In this document: positions 1 to 5,522 of the stretch, one piece after another | Position numbering within the stretch: position 1 is the first letter of the stretch | Layout: every line of letters starts with the position of its first letter | NCBI GenBank assembly: GCA_017556565.1 | Contig: JAFYMQ010000177.1 | Location: 1 to 6,551 of the forward strand | Reading direction: 5' to 3' | Length of the DNA: 6,551 bases | DNA from: Clostridia bacterium | GTDB lineage: Bacteria; Bacillota; Clostridia; Oscillospirales; Butyricicoccaceae | Position numbers and translations under genes: made by a program | The notes under the pieces: generated by a model | Database searches by the model: none | Told to the model about the DNA's origin: nothing | Seen by the model: only the letters and a program-made list of their open reading frames with translations

Positions 1-975
1 GGAACGGATCTGGCTGCCCCACTCGATCTTCTTCTGCTCGCCCTTGATATCCTCGATCTTGTCCAGATGCTCGCGCTCTTTGATCTCCATCAGCTTACTC
101 TTGAGCATACGCATAGCAACCTCGCGGTTCTGATGCTGGGAACGCTCGTTCTGGCAAGCGACGACGATGCCGGTGGGGATATGGGTGATACGGATAGCAC
201 TCTCGGTCTTGTTGACGTGCTGACCGCCTGCACCGCCCGAGCGGTAGGTGTCAACCTTGAGGTCATCGGGGCTGATATCGATCTGAATATCGTCGGTCAT
301 TTCGGGCATAACTTCTACAGCCGAGAAGCTGGTGTGACGTCTGCCGGAAGAGTCAAAGGGCGATACACGGACAAGTCTGTGAACGCCGCCCTCGCTCTTG
401 AGGTAGCCGAAGGCATTCTCGCCCTCTATCAGCAGATCGGCGCTCTTGAGGCCTGCCTCGTCGCCGTCGATGTAGTCAAGAACCTTGTACTTGAAGCCCT
501 TGGAGTTTGCCCACTGGGTATACATACGGAACAGCATCTGTGCCCAGTCCTGCGCCTCGGTACCGCCTGCACCTGCGTGGAAGGACATGATGGCGTTGTT
601 CTTGTCGTACTCACCGGTCAGCAGGGTGGTCAGGGTCTGTCTGTCAAGCTCGGCTGTAAAGCTGTTGAAGCCTGCCTCGACCTCAGGGAACAGGCTCTCG
701 TCCTCCATCTCCTCTGCCATCTCGATAAGGGTGACCACGTCCTCGTACTGGGTGACCAGTGCCTGGAAACGGGCTGCCTTGTCCTTGAGCTGCTTTGCGG
801 TCTGCAGCACCTGCTGGGATCTCGAAGGATCGCTCCAGAAATCGGGCTCGGCGGAAATTGCCTCCAGGCGCTCGATCTCTTTTGCGCCCTTTTCAAGGTC
901 GAGCGCTGCACGCAGACTCTCAAGAGAGGGGCCAAGATTGTTAAGTTTGAATCTTATATCGTCATAAATAAGCAT
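1..975 (-). CDS. prfB: Peptide chain release factor 2 (RF2), 3' end cut off by window
   Basis: RF2 recognises UAA and UGA stop codons in the ribosomal A site and triggers hydrolysis of peptidyl-tRNA. The reading frame runs for 325 codons from ATG at 975-973 to the window edge without a stop. The SPF anticodon-like tripeptide is at residues 205-207 and distinguishes RF2 from RF1. The catalytic GGQ is at residues 250-252 within [16 protein letters not shown]. Both sit at the same numbers as in E. coli RF2. The last visible residues, EWGSQIRS, match the conserved segment about 40 residues before the end of the 365-residue E. coli protein, so only that tail is missing. The start is fixed by GGAGGAG at 987-981, five bases upstream. 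The family's usual in-frame UGA near codon 26 is absent: codons 25-26 read CTC GAC and the frame is continuous. It is transcribed divergently from lexA. Confidence 0.97.
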   Translation of the reverse strand, partial: MLIYDDIRFKLNNLGPSLESLRAALDLEKGAKEIERLEAISAEPDFWSDPSRSQQVLQTAKQLKDKAARFQALVTQYEDVVTLIEMAEEMEDESLFPEVEAGFNSFTAELDRQTLTTLLTGEYDKNNAIMSFHAGAGGTEAQDWAQMLFRMYTQWANSKGFKYKVLDYIDGDEAGLKSADLLIEGENAFGYLKSEGGVHRLVRVSPFDSSGRRHTSFSAVEVMPEMTDDIQIDISPDDLKVDTYRSGGAGGQHVNKTESAIRITHIPTGIVVACQNERSQHQNREVAMRMLKSKLMEIKEREHLDKIEDIKGEQKKIEWGSQIRS

Positions 976-996
976 AATATCTCCTCCATCTAAAGT

Positions 997-1025
997 ATTT
1001 TAGCAGAAAAAGGGCAACAAGTAAA
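997..1025 (-). promoter_or_regulatory. Predicted sigma-A promoter of prfB
   Basis: On the minus strand a -35 box TTTACT (1025-1020, 4 of 6 to consensus) and a -10 box TAAAAT (1002-997) are separated by exactly 17 bases. The -10 is preceded by TGC, an extended -10 element. Transcription would start near 990, giving a leader of about 15 nt that contains the GGAGGAG ribosome site. This is prediction from sequence only. Confidence 0.65.
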
Positions 1026-1059
1026 GAAAAAATTGTATTTTGGTGCACAGAGGGTATGC

Positions 1060-1088
1060 TGCCCCAATTTTTCTGAAAAGTCGGGGCA
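1060..1088. repeat. Imperfect palindrome between the divergent promoters
   Basis: TGCCCC at 1060-1065 is complementary to GGGGCA at 1083-1088. After one A/C mismatch the pairing resumes at 1067-1071 with 1077-1081, including one T/G wobble, around a five-base loop. The element lies between the predicted prfB promoter (-35 ends at 1025) and the lexA operator (starts at 1094). It could be a protein-binding site or a chance inverted repeat. It is not a convincing terminator: no gene reads into it from either side, and only four T residues follow on the plus strand. Confidence 0.4.
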
Positions 1089-1093
1089 ATTTT

Positions 1094-1111
1094 ATCAAAC
1101 AAATGTTTGAT
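1094..1111. promoter_or_regulatory. LexA (SOS/DinR-type) operator of lexA
   Basis: This is a perfect inverted repeat, ATCAAAC-AAAT-GTTTGAT. The core matches the Bacillus-type LexA box CGAACRNRYGTTYG at all but one position (CAAAC instead of CGAAC). It overlaps the predicted lexA -35 box at 1107-1112, so bound LexA would block RNA polymerase, the expected arrangement for autorepression. Symmetry and position are seen directly. The binding is inferred from the family. Confidence 0.75.
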
Positions 1112-1135
1112 TTTTCCACAGGAGTGTGGTAAAAT
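1107..1135 (+). promoter_or_regulatory. Predicted sigma-A promoter of lexA-recG-LUD unit
   Basis: A -35 box TTGATT (1107-1112) and a -10 box TAAAAT (1130-1135) are spaced by 17 bases. TGG directly before the -10 gives an extended -10 motif. The predicted start of transcription is near 1142, about 36 nt before the chosen lexA start codon. I see no other convincing promoter or any terminator before the end of the LUD gene, so this promoter probably serves all three genes. Confidence 0.7.
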
Positions 1136-1160
1136 ACAGGCAAGAATTATTATATGCAGA

Positions 1161-1167
1161 AAAGGAG
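1161..1167 (+). promoter_or_regulatory. lexA ribosome binding site that selects the start codon
   Basis: AAAGGAG lies ten bases before the ATG at 1178. The upstream in-frame ATG at 1154 has no comparable site, would leave a leader of only about 12 nt from the predicted promoter, and lies upstream of this ribosome site. The start at 1178 is therefore preferred. Confidence 0.7.
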
Positions 1168-1177
1168 CGCGCCCATT

Positions 1178-1765
1178 ATGAAGACTCTGACACCCATAAG
1201 AGCCAGAATACTGGAGTTTGTCAATCGGTTTGTGGACGACAACGGATTCCCCCCCACCGTCCGCGAGATCTGTGAGGCGGTAGATCTGCGTTCGCCCTCT
1301 ACCGTGTATTTTCACCTCAATGTCCTCAAGGATGAGGGCTATCTCAGCAAAGACGGCGGCAAGATGCGCTCTTTGTCGGTCAAGAACAAGCCCAGCTACA
1401 AGGCTGTGCCCATCGTCGGCACGGTCACCGCAGGTCAGCCCATACTGGCGCAGGAGGACATTTGCGGCTACGTACCCTATGAGAATGCCGAGGGGGTCAA
1501 GCTGTTTGCACTCAAGGTGCGCGGCGACAGTATGATCAATGCAGGTATTCTGGACGGCGACACGGTGGTGGTGCGTCAGCAGAGCGATGCACGTCACGGA
1601 CAGATAGTTGTGGCTATGATAGAGGACGAGGCAACAGTCAAGCGCCTGAGTACCAAAAACGGCATCTGGCTCATGCCCGAAAACGACGCCTACTCCCCCA
1701 TTGACGGAAGCGAGTGCACCATACTGGGTCTGGTAGTCGGACTCTACCGCGACAACGTGATATGA
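1178..1765 (+). CDS. lexA: LexA, SOS transcriptional repressor
   Basis: LexA binds operators of DNA-damage genes and is inactivated by self-cleavage stimulated by RecA on single-stranded DNA. From the ATG at 1178 the product has 195 residues, close to the family norm of about 200. Residues 1-68 form the winged helix-turn-helix (TPIRARILEFV, then PPTVREICEAV and SPSTVYFHLNVL). The Ala-Gly cleavage bond is A85-G86 in VGTVTAGQPILA. The catalytic serine is S118 in RGDSM and the lysine is K155 in EATVKRL, so it should be cleavage-competent. Its own promoter carries a LexA box. Its stop codon overlaps the recG start (ATGA). A start at 1154 would add eight residues but lacks a ribosome site. Confidence 0.96.
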   Translation: MKTLTPIRARILEFVNRFVDDNGFPPTVREICEAVDLRSPSTVYFHLNVLKDEGYLSKDGGKMRSLSVKNKPSYKAVPIVGTVTAGQPILAQEDICGYVPYENAEGVKLFALKVRGDSMINAGILDGDTVVVRQQSDARHGQIVVAMIEDEATVKRLSTKNGIWLMPENDAYSPIDGSECTILGLVVGLYRDNVI

Positions 1766-3804
1766 ACAGTCTTAATACACCCGTAGTCAAGCTGCCCGGA
1801 GTGGGTGAAAAGACCGCCGCCAAGCTGAGGCATATGGGTCTTGATACTCTGGGGGATTTTCTCACGTTCTTCCCCCGCGGCTACGAGGACAGAAGCAAAA
1901 CCGTAGATATATTTGAGTCCACCCTTGCCGAGGGCAAGGTGTGCGTCCGTGCTCTGGTGCGTTCCACCCCCACGAGCACACGCATCAGCGGTGGCAAGAC
2001 CATGGTCAAGGTGCCCGTGTGCGACAGCACGGGTGTTATGGACATGGTCTTTTTTAATCAGCCCTACGTAAAAACCGCCCTTGAGGTGGGTCGGGAGTAT
2101 ATATTCTTTGGCAAAGCCGAGGCGTTCGGCTCACGCAAGAGCATGACAAATCCGCTGTTCGAGACTGCGGATGCAGGCATCAAGACCGGCAGACTGACCC
2201 CCATATACCCCGGCACTGCGGGGCTCAAGCCCAGAGTTGTTCACGCCTGCGTGGAGCTGGCGCTGATGGGCGCTGACTGGGTAAAGGAAGACCCTCTGCC
2301 CGAAACTCTGCGGGCAAAATACAAACTGTGCTCCATCAAAGATGCCTATCAATGGATACACAAGCCCCATACCTGGGAGGACGTGCGTCAGGCAAAAAGA
2401 CGGCTGGTGTTTGAGGAGCTGTTTTTGTTCTGTCTGACCACCGGTTATATGAAAAACAAGACCACCCGCCGCGGCATCAGGCTCAAGAGATATGATATTG
2501 AGGAGTTTTATGCTCGCCTGCCCTTTGCGCCCACTCAGGGGCAGCGGGATGCTGCCGAGCAGATGGCGCGGGATATGTGTTCGGGCACCAAGATGAACCG
2601 TCTGCTTCAGGGCGACGTGGGCTCGGGCAAGACGCTGGTTGCCGCCGCCTGCGCCTATCAGGCGGTAAAAAACGGCGGTCAGGCGGTCATTATGGCGCCT
2701 ACCGAGATACTGGCAAGCCAGCATTATGAGACGTTTTCGCGGTTTTTTGAGCCATTTGGCATAAAATGTGCGCTGCTCACATCCTCCATGACCGCCGCGC
2801 AGAAAAAGACCGCCCGCGAGCATATCAAAAACGGCGATGCACAGATAGTGTGCGGCACCCATGCGCTGATTCAGGACGGAGTGGAGTACTGCAGTCCCTA
2901 TCTGTTTGTTGTGGACGAGCAGCACAGATTCGGTGTTCGCCAGCGCGCCGCTCTGCAGCAAAAGGCGGGAGATGCACATTTTCTGGTCATGTCGGCAACA
3001 CCCATTCCCCGCACCCTGACGCTTATACTCTACGGAGACCTGTCTGTGTCGGTACTCAGCGAAAAGCCGGTGGGCAGAAAGCCCGTGCAGACATTTGTCG
3101 TGCCCGAGCACAAGCGGGACGGCATGTATAATATGGTATGGGAAAAAGCTCAGGCAGGCGAGCAGACCTACGTTATCTGCCCTCTTATCGAGCAGAGCGA
3201 GGACAGCGAGGACAGTGAGCGCAAGGCTGCCGCAGACTATGCCGCCGCACTGCAGAAAAAGCTGCCCCATGCCCGTATCGGGCTGATGCACGGCAAGCTG
3301 AAAGCTCAGGAAAAAGACGCGGTGATGGAGCAGTTTGCCCAAGGTCAGCTTGACGTGCTTGTGTCCACCACCGTGGTCGAGGTCGGTGTGGATGCGCCCG
3401 GGGCGCAGATAATCATCATCGAGAATGCCGAGATGTTCGGTCTCAGCCAGCTGCATCAGCTTCGCGGCAGAGTGGGCAGAGGCAGCAAGCAGGCCTACTG
3501 TTTTATGATGAGTCAGCAAGACAGCACAAAGGAGCGGCTCAAGATAATGTGCTCCACCACCGACGGCTTTAAGATAGCCGAGGAGGATCTGCGGCTGCGG
3601 GGCCCCGGCGATTTTCTGGGTGACCGCCAGCACGGCTCGCCCGAGTTTACCGTTGCCAATCTGACCGCAGATATGACCGTGCTCAGCTATGCAAAGGACG
3701 AGGCAGAAGCGCTGATTGACGCCGACCCCCAGCTGAAAAACCAACCCACTCTGCTGGCTCAGGTGTTAAAAATCATGGAGAGCAAGACAGCAACCATGAA
3801 TTGA
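1762..3804 (+). CDS. recG: RecG, ATP-dependent DNA helicase/branch-migration translocase
   Basis: RecG remodels stalled replication forks, Holliday junctions, D-loops and R-loops by pumping double-stranded DNA. The 680-residue product is full length for the family. Residues 7-35 (LPGVGEKTAAKLRHMGL) are the N-terminal helical motif, and about 55-150 are the OB-fold wedge domain that splits the fork. The superfamily 2 motor follows: Walker A GDVGSGKT at 284-291, DEQH at 385-388, SATPIPRTL at 411-419, and the arginine-finger motif QLHQLRGRVGR at 563-573. The TRG translocation motif RLRGPGDFLGDRQHG is at 611-625. The ATG at 1762 overlaps the lexA stop by 4 nt. No good ribosome site precedes it, so translation is probably coupled to lexA. 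A GTG at 1714 is in frame but would add 16 unlike residues inside lexA. Confidence 0.97.
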   Translation: MNSLNTPVVKLPGVGEKTAAKLRHMGLDTLGDFLTFFPRGYEDRSKTVDIFESTLAEGKVCVRALVRSTPTSTRISGGKTMVKVPVCDSTGVMDMVFFNQPYVKTALEVGREYIFFGKAEAFGSRKSMTNPLFETADAGIKTGRLTPIYPGTAGLKPRVVHACVELALMGADWVKEDPLPETLRAKYKLCSIKDAYQWIHKPHTWEDVRQAKRRLVFEELFLFCLTTGYMKNKTTRRGIRLKRYDIEEFYARLPFAPTQGQRDAAEQMARDMCSGTKMNRLLQGDVGSGKTLVAAACAYQAVKNGGQAVIMAPTEILASQHYETFSRFFEPFGIKCALLTSSMTAAQKKTAREHIKNGDAQIVCGTHALIQDGVEYCSPYLFVVDEQHRFGVRQRAALQQKAGDAHFLVMSATPIPRTLTLILYGDLSVSVLSEKPVGRKPVQTFVVPEHKRDGMYNMVWEKAQAGEQTYVICPLIEQSEDSEDSERKAAADYAAALQKKLPHARIGLMHGKLKAQEKDAVMEQFAQGQLDVLVSTTVVEVGVDAPGAQIIIIENAEMFGLSQLHQLRGRVGRGSKQAYCFMMSQQDSTKERLKIMCSTTDGFKIAEEDLRLRGPGDFLGDRQHGSPEFTVANLTADMTVLSYAKDEAEALIDADPQLKNQPTLLAQVLKIMESKTATMN

Positions 3805-3806
3805 GG
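3803..3806 (+). promoter_or_regulatory. Ribosome binding site of LUD gene, embedded in recG stop codon
   Basis: GAGG starts on the second base of the recG stop codon (TGA 3802-3804) and ends seven bases before the ATG at 3814. This fixes the downstream start and suggests that the two genes are translated from one message. Confidence 0.6.
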
Positions 3807-3813
3807 TATACGA

Positions 3814-4419
3814 ATGGATATAGAAAAACTCAGACAGGCTTTTGAACACAAAGGTTACCGTTTCAGATATTTCAGCACCGCCGCAGAGTGCTGCGCCCGA
3901 CTTGACTGCGAGATAGACGGCAAGACTGTGGGATTCGGCGACTCGCAGACACTGTTTGATATGGGTCTGTACGAAAAACTTGCGCTGCACAACACAGTAT
4001 ACAGTCCCATGCATCCTCAAGACGGCGAGGATTTTTACTCGGCTGCAAAAAAGTGCATCGACACTCAGGTCTATCTGGTGTCGGTCAACGGCGCTGCCGA
4101 AACCGGTGAGATGGTCAATATTGACGGGTTCGGCAACCGTGTATCAAGCTCGCTTTATTGCCACGACAAGATATATTTTGTGTTCGGTGTCAACAAAATC
4201 ATGCCCACTTTGCAGGAGGCTATTGACCGCGCACGAAATATTGCCGCGCCCAAAAACGCCAAGCGGCTTGGCAAAAAGACCCCCTGCGCCGTCAAGGGCG
4301 ACAGGTGCTACAACTGCTCCTCCCCCGACAGAATATGCAATGCGCTGATGGTACATCTGCACAAGCAGAGCAGAATCGACGTGGAGGTAATCGTCATAGG
4401 CGAAAGTGTCGGTCTGTAA
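3814..4419 (+). CDS. LUD-domain protein (DUF162, lactate-utilisation LutC/YkgG-like fold)
   Basis: The 201-residue protein looks like a stand-alone LUD domain. The family signature is at about 89-110: VSVNGAAETGEMVNIDG followed by FGNRV. An N-terminal segment, GKTVGFGDSQTLFDMGL (36-52), also fits the family. LutC and LutB, which share this domain, take part in lactate oxidation, but the short stand-alone proteins have no settled function, so none is assigned. Four cysteines near the C-terminus (C158, C165, C168, C175; spacing C-x6-C-x2-C-x6-C, around SPDRIC) could bind a metal or an iron-sulfur cluster. I recall similar cysteines in relatives, but this was not checked. There is no signal peptide or membrane segment, so it should be cytoplasmic. 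It is the last gene of the lexA-recG unit and ends before a strong terminator. No lut partner genes are visible. Confidence 0.85.
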   Translation: MDIEKLRQAFEHKGYRFRYFSTAAECCARLDCEIDGKTVGFGDSQTLFDMGLYEKLALHNTVYSPMHPQDGEDFYSAAKKCIDTQVYLVSVNGAAETGEMVNIDGFGNRVSSSLYCHDKIYFVFGVNKIMPTLQEAIDRARNIAAPKNAKRLGKKTPCAVKGDRCYNCSSPDRICNALMVHLHKQSRIDVEVIVIGESVGL

Positions 4420-4475
4420 GAGCGGGCAAACGAGCAAGCCCGACTCCCGACAAGATCAGCAGGTGCAAAAGCCAA

Positions 4476-4519
4476 AACCCCTGAACTCTCAAAAATTGAG
4501 AGTTCAGGGGTTATTTTTT
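4476..4519. terminator. Bidirectional Rho-independent terminator between convergent units
   Basis: A perfect 17-bp stem pairs AACCCCTGAACTCTCAA (4476-4492) with its complement at 4496-4512 around a three-base loop. On the plus strand the stem runs into TTATTTTTT (4511-4519), a strong U-tract ending transcription after the LUD gene. On the minus strand the stem is followed by TTTTGGCTTTT, a weaker U-tract, and begins five bases after the stop codon of the parvulin-like gene. It probably serves both convergent units. The rest of the gap (4420-4475) holds no recognisable feature beyond a weak CGGGC/GCCCG inverted repeat at 4423-4442. Confidence 0.92.
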
Positions 4520-5522
4520 ATCGCACAAAGTTTTTCAGGTTTTGAAAGTTTATTCTGTCTGCGCTCTTTTTCTTTTCTACTGTGGCTTGTGCCGTCCACT
4601 CGTCCAGCATGGCGGCAAAGTCCTCTTCCGCTGCGGTGTTTTTTATACTGTCTGTGTTGGGCGCAAAAAACTCCTCGGGCGCTTTGGTGCGCTTGACGAT
4701 ATACAGTCCGTCGACCTGCTCCACAATACCGCTTGTGCCGCCGTCGGTCAGCTCAAAGGCCGCCTGCATATAGCTCTGGGCGCGGGAGTCCTGACGGCTG
4801 ATTATGATACCCTCGCTGCCGCCCGCCACACTTTTGTCATCGCTGTAGTCAAAAATCAGCTGATCGAAGTCTTCGCCGTTTTGTACTTTTTCCAGTATCT
4901 TTGCAGCAAGCTGATATTGCTTTTCTTCTTCTTTCCGGGTAATACGGTCGCCGTTTGAGTCGTAGAGAGACAGTCTGATATATTTGAGCAGGATGTAGCT
5001 TCCGCTGTAATAGCTGCGCAGGTATTCCTCGGTATATTTGCTGCCGCTGTGCTCTGTGTAATACTCGCGCAGCAGGTTGTAGTACAGATCGTTTTGCTGC
5101 AGCTTGTCATAGGTGCGGCTTGTCAGGCAGGAGGTTTTGAGTTCCTGCTTGAAGGCACCTTTGCCGCCCAGCTGCTCGATGAGCAGGGCTTTGTGCTGTT
5201 TAAGCTCATCGAGTGGACTGTCGCTGAGCTCTATGCCCAGCTCGCGGCACATATTCCGCACCGTTTCGGCAGCGGCAATCTGCTCGATCGACTCGGCGGC
5301 TGCCTGCTCCAGCTGAGCTGCCGAATATTCGCTCTGAGCGCCAAACAGTCTGAGGCGGTTATAGTTGAGATAAAATGCGTACTCGGCACGGTCGACTTTG
5401 GCACCATCTACCGTCAGGGCGGTAAATCTGCCTCGCATACTCCAGCATACAAGCAGGCAGACAGCGATCACGCCAATGATCATGCCGGAGGTGTTGGATT
5501 GTTTGTTTCTGCGTTTTTTCAC
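4518..5522 (-). CDS. Membrane-anchored parvulin-like (PpiC/PrsA/SurA-type) foldase
   Basis: The 334-residue protein begins with a basic tail (KKRRNKQ) and one hydrophobic segment at about 14-28, so the bulk should lie outside the membrane. The cysteines at 22 and 26 are not in a proper lipobox, so a membrane anchor is likelier than the lipoprotein form of PrsA. Residues about 35-170 are a helical, charged SurA/PrsA-N-like chaperone region. Residues about 176-278 resemble a rotamase domain (NGEDFDQLIFDYSDD, AGGSEG, MQAAFELTDGGTSGIVEQ, DGLYIVKR). Such proteins help exported proteins to fold, sometimes by prolyl isomerisation. Tyrosines 181 and 274 stand where active parvulins usually have histidines, so catalysis is doubtful. 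It starts with GTG (5522-5520), overlapping the mfd stop (GTGA). The run GGAGAGGGGG at 5539-5530 gives a strong ribosome site. Confidence 0.82.
   Translation of the reverse strand: MKKRRNKQSNTSGMIIGVIAVCLLVCWSMRGRFTALTVDGAKVDRAEYAFYLNYNRLRLFGAQSEYSAAQLEQAAAESIEQIAAAETVRNMCRELGIELSDSPLDELKQHKALLIEQLGGKGAFKQELKTSCLTSRTYDKLQQNDLYYNLLREYYTEHSGSKYTEEYLRSYYSGSYILLKYIRLSLYDSNGDRITRKEEEKQYQLAAKILEKVQNGEDFDQLIFDYSDDKSVAGGSEGIIISRQDSRAQSYMQAAFELTDGGTSGIVEQVDGLYIVKRTKAPEEFFAPNTDSIKNTAAEEDFAAMLDEWTAQATVEKKKSADRINFQNLKNFVR

Noticed and set aside
67..993. A 308-codon plus-strand open frame opposite prfB
   Set aside because: The minus strand in the same region encodes RF2 with intact SPF and GGQ motifs and a ribosome site. 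The plus-strand frame is a shadow of GC-biased codons, has no ribosome site and resembles no family.
1033..1060. Possible plus-strand promoter TTGTAT-16-TATGCT
   Set aside because: It is weaker than the extended -10 promoter at 1107-1135, has a suboptimal spacer, and would place the start of transcription inside the palindrome.
1154..1177. Longer lexA with start at 1154
   Set aside because: This ATG has no ribosome site and falls upstream of the clear AAAGGAG at 1161. The eight extra residues are not part of the LexA fold.
1714..1761. Longer recG starting at GTG 1714
   Set aside because: The extension lies inside lexA and its sequence (MHHTGSGSRTLPRQRD) does not resemble RecG N-termini. The ATG at 1762 gives normal length and a standard overlap.
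2131..3744. A 537-codon minus-strand open frame opposite recG
   Set aside because: It lies wholly within recG, whose motor motifs are all intact. The antisense product is low-complexity, rich in Leu, Gly and His, with no domain. Its length follows from codon bias in recG.
4406..4696. A 96-codon plus-strand open frame spanning the terminator
   Set aside because: It begins inside the end of the LUD gene, reads through the strong hairpin, and continues opposite the parvulin-like gene. Its product has no recognisable domain.
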